Shown: positions 47,765-57,944 of the stretch, one piece after another
Position numbering within the stretch: position 1 is the stretch's first letter
Layout of the letters: each line of letters begins with the position of its first letter
Source: Fragum whitleyi
Lineage: Eukaryota > Mollusca > Bivalvia > Cardiida > Cardiidae
Direction: 5' to 3'
Assembly (NCBI GenBank): GCA_948146395.1
Contig: OX411559.1
Location: forward strand, 25,312,010-25,376,009
DNA length: 64,000 bases
Notes under the pieces: model-generated
Database searches by the model: none
The model's input: the letters and a program-made list of their open reading frames with translations, nothing else
What the model was told of the DNA's origin: nothing
Position numbers and translations under genes: made by a program

Positions 47765-48022
47765 TTTCCAGTTGCCTGGAAATTACGATATTCATGGGTG
47801 ATGTGGTCTTCCAGGTGCCTGGAAGATTTTCTCTAGAATTGAATTGGATAATTTCCAGTTTTCTGGAAATTGATAATTTCCAGTTTTCTGGAAATTGATA
47901 TTGACTGAAATATGCTGGTGTTGGTTACCATTTCCAGTTGCCTGGAAATTTGTATCTCAGATTTTCTTTATACTAACTGTATTGTATGCGGATAGGTCTC
48001 CATTTCCAGTTGCCAGGAAAAG
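47765..48022. repeat. six short TTTCCAG-NNNN-CTGGAAA palindromes
   Basis: They occur at about 47765, 47808, 47848, 47875, 47929 and 47999 with loops TTGC, GTGC, TTTT, TTTT, TTGC and a variant. Further members are TTTCCAGATGGCTGGAAA at about 48825, and ATTTCCATAAGAATGGAAAT (48661) and TTTTTCCATTAAGATGGAAA (48503) with changed stems. They lie 5' of gag on the element strand. Confidence 0.85.
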
Positions 48023-48984
48023 AGTACAGACCAAGGGAAAAACCGATTAATTGATCATTAGTATTTTTTAGTGGAAATGGATCTAGATCAGAAAAGACTC
48101 ACAATCATTCCGTCCATTGACATTTTGAGATGAAAGGTTTAAGGTTTTTAGGCTATGGCTCTAGTTTTTGTTTGATTTTGACTACCAATATCAGTAGGTT
48201 CTCTAGAGTTAATTTGACTATGAATTGTTCAGCTAGTTTAAGATATGACTGAGATGGACTTGTAGTTCAGTTTACCAGCATTTATTTCATAATTCCTGAT
48301 AACAGGTATTGTCCAGTTTGTTCAACAAATTCACGACATCAACAGCTAGGGTTTTTCCCTGCTCATCGCAAAATTGCATATGCCACGCCCCGAACATGCT
48401 TCAGTATTGATTTAGAGCAATTACAGAATTGTAGCATTTACAAACACTGTAACCTAACATTGAGTGATATAGGCCAGATATGCCTTAAAGATAAATCATC
48501 TTTTTTCCATTAAGATGGAAAAATTTATTATTGAAATTTTGATATAGATGGAAACTGAAGAAATTGTGAATTACAATGTATATGGTGGTAATTTATTTTT
48601 TGAAAGAGGGACTGGACTAAGCGTGAACTAGAGCAGTTGAGAGTGAAGCAATGCGCGTCTTATTTCCATAAGAATGGAAATGTGCTACGGACGCATCAAT
48701 AGGCGAGTTCTGTTTCAGTGCTACTAAATGTCTTGTTACATTTTCTGACAATATGTTAGATGGATTTCTGTGTGATGGGAAATCTTTTGAAATACTTTCA
48801 ACGCCAGAAGAGAGCACTGTTTGGTTTCCAGATGGCTGGAAATAACCGGGGACTATGGACTGGACGACCCTGATCCATCTGTGAGGGATCATGGTCCCAA
48901 CTTTCTTCGCCTACTTCCCTCATATCTTAACTATCAAATACCTGTTTCACAGTCAGTTGAGCAAATGTTAATGTTTGTAACAGG

Positions 48985-49450
48985 GATATATCGGTCACCT
49001 GTCTTTGGAAAATGCGAGTAATGTTAACCATGCTTGAACAGGGATATATTGGTCACCTGCACATTTATGGAGATGAAATTAAAGTTATCAATATTTGGAA
49101 CAGGGATATATCGGTCACCTGCACCTCTTTGATAATGGAATTAATGCTACTAATTTTGAAACAGAGATATATCGGTCACCTGCACATTTATGGCTTTGAA
49201 ATTAATATTATCAATATTCGGAATAGGGATATATCAGTCACCTACACCTTTATGATAATTTCATTTATAAATTTCATTAATGTTTGGGAAAGGGAAATAG
49301 CAGTCACCTGCACCTTTATGATAATTTCATTTATAAATTTCATTAATGTTTGGGAAAGGGAAATAGCAGTCACCTGCACCTTTATGATAATTTCATTTAT
49401 AAATTTCATTAATGTTTGGGAAAGGGAAATAGAAGTCACCTGCACCTGAA
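48985..49450. repeat. minisatellite, ~7.5 units of 60-66 bp
   Basis: Each unit carries GGGATATATCGGTCACCTGC or a near variant (cores near 48993, 49051, 49113, 49173, 49235, 49301, 49366 and 49432). The last three units are almost identical. Stray single cores lie at about 49557, 50395 and 50780. The 145-codon plus frame and the 67-codon minus frame here arise because the unit length is near a multiple of 3. Confidence 0.9.
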
Positions 49451-51660
49451 AGTTATGTTTTTTATTGAAAAGAATTACTTAATTTCTTGTGCATGGATAA
49501 CTAACATGCAAAAGAATATGGTAAGCCTCATGTAATGACCCCCTCCTAGCATAGGGATATAGCATGTCACCTACGGCAGAACAATTGGTCACACATGTAA
49601 ACTTTGGTTTGAAATTTATCTGTTTTGAAGGATAGTACCGATTTTCCTTTTGTTGTATATACCAACCACCCAAACCTGGTGTTACAGCTCAACTGACCCC
49701 AGATCCAGAGTCTACACCCCCTTCTGTTACAGAAGGACTTGCAGGACCAACTTTTTGGCCAGCTAAGGCAGCTGTCTTTATTTGTGGCTATAGTTGATGA
49801 GTATGAGGGATCATTATTCAATTCCAGGGACTGGAATAGAATATGAAATAACTAACAATATTCTACTAGACTAGTTATTTCAGATGATGACTTGACTGAA
49901 ATGAATTGTGATTTTGAAGTCTGGTCACTACATGCAACCGCCCTTCAAATTCAATGGTATGGAAGAAGACATGTAATCAAAGTAATCTGTAAAAGAATGA
50001 ATACAATTAATATCCAATATCATCAACAGTGATATGCTGTTTCACAGAATCAGTGGTATTATTAATTTATCCTAAATTTATGTTAATTAAAATGTTTACT
50101 TATTGCAAAGATCAGATTCTTAGGTATGAGATGTCATGAGTTTCAAACCTCAACAATGACATACAGAGAATATGAATAATTATAACTAAATCAAGAGGAG
50201 TTATTTAACCCTTGACATATAGAAGAAGTTATTTGACACTCTTAAAGTCATAAGCACTAGAATTAAATTGATAGTAATCCAAGTTGTTGAATGAAACATA
50301 TATGGATACAGTGTTAAGACTCCAAAAGTCACATATATGAAGGAATCCCATTGATGATTATGTAACTGAAATTATTCATCAGTCATTGGAGCAAGGATAA
50401 AGCGGTCACCTGCACCAGTAAGTAATTAACATGAATGAAATTGATTGTTTAATTCTCAGATAGTTTAGGTGGGAAATATTTACTTCGAAAGGAAATGTGT
50501 TAATGATAGGATTATTTAATAAAATATTAAGTTTGCAAAAGATGTTAACAGCTTTTAAACTCTGACAATAATATCTACAAGAATATGAGTAATTATTGCT
50601 TATTCATATGCTATAATTTAATTGATAAGTATTAAAGTCGGTGAAAGAAATTATTAATCCCCTGCCATATGAATAAAGTGTAAGAGATTGCCAGTCTCCA
50701 ACTATCATACACGCAAGAATTTGATTATTAAGTCATTGCAAATTGTAAGCTGAAATGAATGACCAATTCATGTAGCATGGATAATGTAGTCACATGTACA
50801 AGAACACAATCAGCCATTTATGAAATCGACTAATTATGAATATTGCAATGTCAAACAAAATGCGTGACCTCACAATTAACAGGCAGGATAATGTAAAACT
50901 TTCACCCTGTCAGGTTTATTGTCTCCTGACAAATGAAATCCTTAGAAACTCTATCAAACAAGTCATAATATTGCCATGAAGAAGGGATATAATTGCAACA
51001 GACTAATTCAATGTTAACTTCCTTCCCCCTCACCAATAAATGAAATGAAATGCTCTTCTTGAAAACAGACGAAATAATTGCCCTACGTAATTCACTTTCA
51101 ATGGATTTTAAATGAAAACTTGCTGAATTTTAAATATAACCCTGTTAATTTACTTGGTTAATCAACAAATCGTGAATGAAAAGATAGAGGGATTGCCAAA
51201 GAGTTCAAAGATGGCGGACCGGAAGCGAGCACCTGCCAATATACTTGACCTAATTTTACATTTTTTTCTTTTTTGTTCTCTAAGAAAATTTGTAAATATT
51301 CTAAATGATCCGTGGCGCTCCAAAGAAATGTTTATAGATGGAATTATAAAACAAATAAATATTAATTGAATTAGAGAAGAAATAAATATGAACTGGGGTA
51401 TCGGCAGCGGGTACCTGCTAGGCTCCGTCATAGTATCATTTGAATTTCAGGGGGTAAATAACTGGATTATAAATTGTAGGATAAATGATGCAATCAGCTT
51501 GAATGATCAAGCAATTGCATTGCTCATAACTGTAATAATTGCTGCATGGCTAAATGGGAATATAGGCGACATGTCAAGCCAATAACTGGCCGATAATTAA
51601 AGTCGAATTCCCATATAAATGCAGCTAAATGCTCCGCACAAGCCGCTCAGGCAGCGCCAA

Positions 51661-51904
51661 TGTTGTGTTTTTTAATCACACAACACACATGGCACAATGC
51701 ATGTGCAATGATAAAAACAGGTTATGTTAAAAACAAGTAAGAAGGTAATACTTACCTTTTGGTTCTCCGCAGAGCAACTCAAAGTACGTCTGTATTCATT
51801 CACATCATGGCTAGAAGAGACTGGTGCACGTGTTTTTCGTGCGTTTTCCCGCCCTTTGTCACACTCCAGTGGATGTGACGGAAGTGGTTTTAAAAGTCAC
51901 AACA
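51661..51904 (-). repeat. LTR (5' LTR of the minus-strand retrotransposon)
   Basis: 244 bp, same ends as 44981-45226. On the element strand it contains AACCAAAAG|GTAAGTATTA, a strong 5' splice-donor sequence, also present in the other LTR, so LTR-initiated transcripts could be spliced. It starts TGTTGTGACTTTTAAAACCA on the element strand. Confidence 0.88.
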
Positions 51905-52381
51905 ACACAATTGTGTAAACAAACGTTTATGTCCGCAACAAGACATACAAGACACGGATAATATTCGTCCAATATTAGGAATTATAGATATCTTTCTACA
52001 CACTTGAAGTAAAATTGTGTTACAACATTAACTTTGTGAGGATACAGGGACCCTTCCGAATTGATCTGCGTTGATATGACGATTTTGGAAATAAATGAAG
52101 GGGTGAAATTGATCAACGGTTCAACAAGGATTTATTCAAACATAAACACTGTGAGTACACATCTTGAATTTGTAGCATTTGTAATGAAGAAAAACACATA
52201 TTATTCAAATGTGGTAAATTATCAGCATCTGTCAATTTTTCAGTATTTAGAAACTGCATATTGTGCTGTTTAGGCAAGCATTTTTGTACATCATTGTGCT
52301 TGAGTCACAGCAAGATCTTGGATGGAGTGTGTGGAAATATGCCATTTTCCTCTTGTCCCTGAACAAGTAAAAGATATTTTT

Positions 52382-52403
52382 CTACTTGTCCATGGACAAG
52401 TAG
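52382..52403. repeat. perfect 22-bp palindrome
   Basis: CTACTTGTCCA followed by its exact complement. Nearby lie further CTTGTC phrases (52352, 52424, 52448). It lies in the D element, 3' of the recombinase gene. Confidence 0.8.
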
Positions 52404-53126
52404 TTTAGAAAAAAATTCTTGTCTGCAAGTGAAAAGCCTGTTTTAGACAAGTCAGGCGGTGGAATTTCACACCCCTGAACAGAAGATTTTAGGATTACTG
52501 GGACCAAAAGACTTCAGTTGCATTCTACATATGAACATGAAATTGTTGAGTTGTTTTTTTTTTAATTCTCCACAATTGACCTTCCTTTTTGACTGTTTGA
52601 AATTATTTTTTAAATGATATAAGAATAGAATGATGAAGAAATAATTTTATGTCAAAAATAACTTGAATTCATGAGAATTCAATTTTTCTGCTCTAATGAA
52701 TTGATTACTTTTCATATGAGCAAAAGATTTGGATTCTCATGATCAGTATTTTTTTACTTAAAATATTACAAAAAGTTGATTTGTTAGTGACTAAATGAAA
52801 GAAACCTTAAAAAGACTGTTCAGGCTGCACTGGATCTGCCAAGGCTTTTTTGATTCAGAGAAAATTTGTTCCTTTTTTGAGTGTGTTTAAAGATTATGGC
52901 TCAAAAAAAGAGTTCTTTGAACTGTCACTTAAAATTGGACTATCTTGGAAGATAGGGTGTTAGTCTTGACCCTGGTCGGACTGCATGACTTTTCTTAAAT
53001 TATGAATTTTCTGAATCTGGAATGATTATTCCCAAGCCCCCTCTTAAAGTAATGCATCATGTCTTGCTATCCTCAAGAATTCATAAACATTAACAAATGC
53101 TTAATATCTTAAAAATGATTTTTTTT
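52404..53126. other. 3' flank of the recombinase gene inside the D element; no gene seen
   Basis: AT-rich. No clear AATAAA was found on the minus strand just past the stop codon. Confidence 0.35.
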
Positions 53127-53943
53127 TCAATTTTTCATGTAGACATTGAAATTTTGAATGTTCAAAATTGCCCCTGAAAACAAAGAATTCATTTGAGTAT
53201 TTACATTAATTGTGTCATTCTGTAAGCTCATTGAGGACAGATTTCCTGAATTTTGGACACACCTTAGAGAATCTGACATATTCATTTGTGGGTTTGCAGT
53301 ATTATTATTTTGAAAATTTAAGTTTTCTTCATTTTCTGAGGTGCCAGAATTGTTTCCATTGCTAGTTTGATTACTGCAGTCAGTAAATGAAATACTAGGT
53401 GTTGCCTGTGGTCTAGAACAAAGAATTCTTGAACATTCTTTTTGTTTTTGTTCTGAAATTTCAGAATAGTTTAAAACAGATTGAATGTTCTTGTGGCCGC
53501 TTATCTGCATTATATCTGTTGGTGCTATTCCTGAATCACGCAATTTTTGGACCATATGTTTTCTAGTTGAATGATTTGTGATTCTTTTTTGTGATTCTAG
53601 ACCAGCATCAGCAGCCATAGATTTCATTAGTGACCCAAGTTTTTTTTCCCCAATTGCCATTTTCATGAACCATACATTTTCTATATGTTTCTGAGATCCA
53701 GTTCGGGGAGCTAAATAAAAAGGATCATTTGGACCACAAAAATCTGTAGGGCGTTTTTTTGCATATATTTTGTAAAAGTTCACAGGACATCTTTCTATGT
53801 GTTCTGGAGTGGCAAAAATCTTTGGATTGATGGGTCTTATGTTGTTCATGCTCTCTCCTGTCCTGGTTTTTGTCTGCCTTTCAGCGCAATATTCCAAATA
53901 TTGAATGCCATCTGCCCCTGTTCTCAATTGAACATCTCCCCAT
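53127..53943 (-). CDS. Crypton/KIAA1958-type tyrosine recombinase, exon 2 (catalytic domain)
   Basis: The exon follows the acceptor ccattattttcacag. Spliced to exon 1 (AG|A makes Arg244) it reads LRWGDVQL across the junction, the expected family sequence. It encodes residues 245-515. Visible active-site residues are Lys269 in ERQTKTRTG, the HxxR motif TNHSTRKH (His368, Arg371), His394 in QISGHKN and the nucleophile Tyr403 in VLNYSE. After about residue 415 a tail rich in Asn, Gln and Ser follows (100 residues, no domain seen). Together with Arg235 in exon 1 the catalytic set is complete. The spliced length of 516 codons including stop is exactly in frame. The frame upstream of 53943 up to 54008 is intron. 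Confidence 0.85.
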
Positions 53944-54561
53944 CTGTGAAAATAATGGGTAAAAAGGACAAAATAAATGATAATTATCCTTTTCTTATGA
54001 TTATACATTTTGACTTATTTGATTTCTAATATTTGCAATAGCCATTTTGGATACTTAAGCCTGTTACTACAGCCTCATTTAGTTGTAGTCACAAGGTTTT
54101 GGTCATCTAAAAAAGATAGGTCAAGAGTGTAGAATCTAATGAAATTGATATTTTTTATTCAAATATGATCCCTTTTTATTTACAAAGGAAATTGTCACAA
54201 ATGAAAGGAAATATAGCATTTTCATTCACAATGAATTTTGAGTTCTCCCTTGTGAAAATATGATTTTAATTTCACTACAATTGGTATTTAATACTTGGTG
54301 ATAGACACCCTTGTAGTTTTAAATGGCAAAACGCCTCGGTACAATGTATCCAGGAGATCTGAGTTCAAATCTCAGCAGGGGACAAATTATTACCAGTATT
54401 TAGATTATATCAGTTGTGTGAAATCTATATATATTCTTCATCGTTTATAGAACAAAACTGTCTAACTATGAATAGGAACCCACTTTTTTGGGGCAGAACT
54501 TTTTTAGGAGAGACATTTTTATATAGATCTTAAATTCATTCTAATGATAAAATCAACACAC
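53944..54561 (-). other. 618-bp intron of the recombinase gene
   Basis: Donor CTGAG|GTGTGTTG at 54561 and acceptor TTTTCACAG|ATGGGG at 53944 (minus strand). The first base of exon 2 completes an Arg codon. The intron contains a tRNA-like sequence on the opposite strand (54307-54383). Confidence 0.82.
54307..54383 (+). other. tRNA-like sequence (pseudo-tRNA or SINE head)
   Basis: A good T arm (CTGAG-TTCAAAT-CTCAG at 54359-54375) doubles as a Pol III B box. A D-arm-like hairpin (GTTT...AAAC, 54316-54332) lies at the right distance. The anticodon stem (CCTCG / CCAGG) has a mismatch and an 11-base loop, and the acceptor (ACCCTTG / CAGGGGA) pairs poorly. It is not a functional tRNA as read. Confidence 0.4.
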
Positions 54562-55292
54562 CTCAGATTATAATTTTCTTTGGTACCTCGTAGGCCGAAC
54601 ATTAAACAATTGTTCAGCCACAAGACATTGATGAGACTTTTTCCATCTTTACTGCCAACAATCCCTTTTTCATACAACACATTGATCTCATTGTCAGTAA
54701 GTGGGCTAGCTCTGTTAGGTTTATTTCCCTTTCCCTGCTTTTTCAAAGATTTCTGTTTTGCAGATAGGGCATCCCTTGTAAGTTGGAATTCATGGGAAGT
54801 TGAGTTCATAATTTGGTGTGGATATCTCATCCTCTTTAACTTTCTATCAATGCTAGAGATGATATTTCTCAGTGAAGATGGTTCATACTCTTGACCATCT
54901 GCCTTTCTTATTGACAAGATGAAATTGGCCAAATATTGATCAAGCTTCTCCGGGTCCATTTTTGTTATTTCCTCACTTTCATTTTTTGATTTGAGAAAGT
55001 TTTCAAATTTTTTGACATCTGACATCGTTTTCTTAATTGTAGATTTGTTAGATTGTTCATGTATGAAGCTGTGAACCTCTGTATCTGTCATGTCAAGAAA
55101 ATGACAGGCGCCGCTAGTGCCAGCCACTGGAACCTCGTTTTTCTCTTCAATTTGAGGGATTACCTCAAAGTCAACGTCCTCATTGAATAAAGAAGGGTCA
55201 ATCCCTACTAGTTCTCCAAATTCCTCAGCGCTCATCTCTTTAACAGTCGGGGATTCTTCCCAGATTAAATTAAAATTTGCGTTTTCCTTCAT
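54562..55292 (-). CDS. Crypton/KIAA1958-type tyrosine recombinase, exon 1 (N-terminal and core-binding domain)
   Basis: Encodes residues 1-243 plus two bases of codon 244 of a 515-residue tyrosine recombinase. The first ~70 residues are acidic (EEFGELVGIDPSLFNEDVDF). About residues 75-165 form an all-helical core-binding segment (SDVKKFENFLKSKNE, DQYLANFILSIRK, SLRNIISSIDRKLKR). The linker QKSLKKQGKGNKP is basic. The exon ends with box I of the catalytic domain, FGLRGTKENYNL, with catalytic Arg235. This arrangement is that of the DUF3504 proteins (KIAA1958, ZMYM, QRICH1) derived from Crypton transposons; these enzymes recombine DNA through a covalent Tyr intermediate. The start is the first ATG of the frame; a GGA repeat and TGACGT (55335-55340) lie upstream. 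It sits in the D element and could alternatively be a domesticated host gene. Confidence 0.85.
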
Positions 55293-55650
55293 TGTTTGTT
55301 TGTAAACATTGGCCAGGAGGAGGAGGAGGAGCTATGACGTAAATATTGCAGACGACATAATTCACGTGTTATTTCCACATTTAATACAATTCGGGATAAA
55401 ATAAAGATTTAAGTGATAAAACGATAACATATAGGCTTTTCATGTCTTTTTTTTTTATTTCTAAATTGTTCTCGATCGGGTCGAAAGCGATATCCTAGTA
55501 TCTTAATTTGAGCCAATCGTTGACGATGTTTATAGGTCAAAAGTAGTTCCGGTCAATATGCAAATGAGAAAGGTCAGATAGCAGGTAACCGTATAAAGCT
55601 AAGTTTATACGGCACCCCTTTATACGGTCAATATTTCAGTATGTGACAGG
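55293..55650 (-). promoter_or_regulatory. 5' flank of the recombinase gene, right end of the D element
   Basis: From the start codon outward: a (GGA)n tract (55314-55330), TGACGT at 55335-55340, CACGTG at 55364-55369, then TATGCAAATGAG (55557-55568, also a phrase of family C bodies), a hairpin formed by CCGTATAAAG and its partners (about 55590-55628), and the terminus GTGACAGG. No TATA box is certain. Confidence 0.4.
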
Positions 55651-55980
55651 ATAAATTGCACAGACATGCACCCTCGGGTTTAGCTGATCCCTATTGATTT
55701 TAGAGAAATCCATCGAAGGTCAAATTTACTTGGTGACCTTGAACCTCATGGTCTATGAATAAAAACTTGCTTGGTTGAAATATTCAGACAGGGTTGATCT
55801 TCGGTATCCAAATTGACAATACTTATTACATGTTTATCATCCCTACTATCTGTTTGATTTGAAGTTAATTTGTCAAAGGTCCATGGGATTTTGTTGGTTG
55901 TCATGACCTTTGGTTAGTGGTGATTTACATGTTGATGTACAGAACAGAAAAATAGACACATCATATTGAAAATTATCTCC
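55651..55980. repeat. tandem repeat (family Q), right part
   Basis: It continues the array of 42900-43241 with 'gattttagagaaatccatcg', 'aaggtcaaatttacttggtg' and 'gaccttgaacctcatgg'. The break point lies at the D insertion. Confidence 0.55.
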
Positions 55981-55992
55981 TTTGTGTTGCTA

Positions 55993-56574
55993 CAGTTAGT
56001 TACATGATACTATTGACATTCATCTAAATTAAATTCATTCTCAATCGCTTACACAGCGCTTAATTAATTAATTGATTAATTAATTAATTAATTAATTAAT
56101 TAATTCGTTCATTCATTCATTCATTCATTTATTCATTCTTTCGTTCATTTATTCATATATTCATCCATTCATTCATTCATTTATTCATTCTTTCGTTCAT
56201 TTATTCATTCATTCATCCATTCATTCATTCAAAACACTCACTTAAACGATTCGAAAACTCTCCAAATTCATTAAAATGTTTACATCAGCAAATTTTCCAA
56301 AAAATATAGCTAGAAAAAATCGCGATATCACTCACTTAATTAAATTTTAAGCGTCCGATTGGTTCTTGAAGAGATATAAAGCTATTTAAGGAACTTGTAT
56401 GCATATTTTATTTATTTTATTAGATATTGCTTATTTTTCATCCTGAACAAAATTAGCGACATTGGATTACCTTCATCTAATTTCACTCAAAACCCACTCA
56501 TCGCACTCATTCAGTTTCATTCCAAAATCTTTCAAATACCATTCACCTTGTCATTTTCACTATGTCGTTAACTG
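55993..56574. mobile_element. TA-flanked MITE, family E, copy 4, with internal microsatellite
   Basis: Left terminus CAGTTAGTTACATGATAC, right terminus ...CACTATGTCGTTAACTG. TA precedes and follows (55991-55992, 56575-56576). TTAA and ATTC arrays lie at 56055-56228. Confidence 0.72.
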
Positions 56575-56948
56575 TACTTGTATCAATGTGACAGTAGGGG
56601 CATGACTGTTGAAATGACTCTTGATTAATTAAAATTATAATTGAGCCTGTGCGTGACATTTTCAACGATTTCAAAAAGGGCAACTCAAAGACTCTGACCA
56701 GCGTGTGCATTGGCACAGACTGATCAAAGTCTTCTCTTTGCGCTTAGTAGATAGATAAGGTCTCAAATTTTATATAGACCATCTTGTTACTTAATATATA
56801 CGGTATTTGGCTGTCTATGCTTCACAATGTATACACATCAAACATTTTCTAAATTGTTGGAAATGTCACACACAGGCTCATTTATAGTCTGTTTTATGGT
56901 ATAAGTCTTTTGGAAGAGCGATTGCAATGTCACATAGGGAGAGTACTA

Positions 56949-57387
56949 CCGTTAAGAACATCGTGAAATTGACAAGTCGAATGATTTTGGAATGATTTTG
57001 GAATGATATTGAATGAGTGTGTGGAGTGAATTTTGAGTGAAATTAAATGAGAGGTAATCCATTATTGCCAATTTTGTTCAGGATGAACAAAATTAACGAT
57101 ATTCATTACCTCCCTTTCATAAAATACACGTACTTTTCTGTCGATACGTCTTCGTTGACCAACCAGACAATCTAAAGTCTACACTAGCTAATAAAATCTT
57201 AGAATAAATGATCGATTTGATTTAATTGTTGAAAGTTTTGGTCGATTTCGAAATGTTTTTCTAAAGATTTTTGTAGCGTTTTTGATCGATTTGAGTGAGT
57301 TTTTTGAATGAATGAATGCAGTGCTGAGTGAATGATTAAGAATGATTTTGATCGGAACGAGTGTCAATTTTATGATGTTTTTAACTG
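56949..57387. mobile_element. TA-flanked MITE, family E, copy 5
   Basis: Left terminus CCGTTAAGAACATCGTGAAA, right terminus ...TTTTATGATGTTTTTAACTG. TA on both sides (56947-56948, 57388-57389). The inner phrase 'ttcaggatgaacaaaattaa' is shared with other E copies. The frame 57188-57478 runs across this element. Confidence 0.78.
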
Positions 57388-57944
57388 TAAGTGTAAAATT
57401 ACATTCCTTAAATTGTCTGATTCCATCGACTCCAAAAAGTCGACTTCTCCAGTTTTCTAGTACAACAAGGAAATACACATTCTTTTTCTTAGAAAAGGAT
57501 CTATTGATTAAGCGCCAGTATTTTATTTTTGAATTTCTTCATGGCTTTTAAACTTTTAAAATAAGAAGCAAAATATAAAGTTCGTTGATTTGACTTTATT
57601 TCAAATGATCAAACACGTGGCAAATTATACAAACGCTTAAGATGTTCCAATTGAAGCGTCACTCTATCTGATTCTATTTACTACTACTATTCCTTGAATG
57701 ATTCATGAAAGATAACAAGACAATAAATAGTTATGTCGATATGTCTAAACATGGAAACAGAAATTTTCTTTATCATGGAACAAAATAGAATAACGAGTTT
57801 AAGATTTTATCAGCGAGTTTCTGTCTTCTTATCAAGAAATTAAAATATAAGAAACCCAAATTGATTTGTCAATGATTTATGATGAAAAAAAATTGCACAA
57901 TTTGTAAATCTGTTTATCTTGGTTTTAGACTTTACGATAACAAA

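Larger units (their letters stand above)
45227..51660 (-). mobile_element. internal region of the LTR retrotransposon (no pol)
   Basis: 6.4 kb between the LTRs, read on the minus strand. Next to the 5' LTR (right) is TTGGCGCTGCCTGAGCGG, with TGG one base in, the expected place of a tRNA primer-binding site; the tRNA is not identified. The only coding remnant is a broken gag (46314-47321). No protease, reverse transcriptase, RNase H or integrase pattern was found in any frame. The rest holds an array of short hairpins (45404-48842) and a ~64-bp minisatellite (48985-49450). The frames at 45352-45618, 48617-48892, 49567-49821 and 51154-51431 show no recognised domain. Confidence 0.75.
44548..55650 (-). 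mobile_element. D element: foldback transposon carrying a tyrosine recombinase gene, with an LTR element inside
   Basis: The element interrupts tandem repeat Q, which resumes at 55651. Flanks ATAAAT (44542-44547) and ATAAAT (55651-55656) may be a target duplication. The foldback (44544-44697) is followed by a body whose ends are inverted repeats (TATCCTGTTAC at 44696-44706 and GTGACAGGATA at 55643-55653). Near the right end is a second hairpin (CCGTATAAAG...CTTTATACGG type, about 55590-55628). Without the LTR retrotransposon (44981-51904) the element is about 4.2 kb. Its one gene is the two-exon recombinase at 53127-55292. Architecture matches the small families A, B and C. The exact ends are inferred from one copy. 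Confidence 0.6.

Noticed and set aside
49012..49449. 145-codon frame with internal repeats
   Set aside because: It is a minisatellite whose unit length is near a multiple of three; both strands stay open for the same reason, and it lies inside the LTR element.
44977..51908. Reading the LTR target duplication as 5 bp
   Set aside because: Only ACAC is shared; the fifth base differs on both sides (TACAC against ACACA), so 4 bp is kept, with caution because the sequence is simple.
54580..54894. 104-codon plus frame
   Set aside because: It is antisense to exon 1 of the recombinase gene.
57397..57480. Possible 54-nt exon reading KTGEVDFLESMESDNLRN next to a family E element
   Set aside because: Acceptor ttgtactag and donor GTAATT are weak, and no matching exon was found in the galectin-like genes; kept only as a remark.
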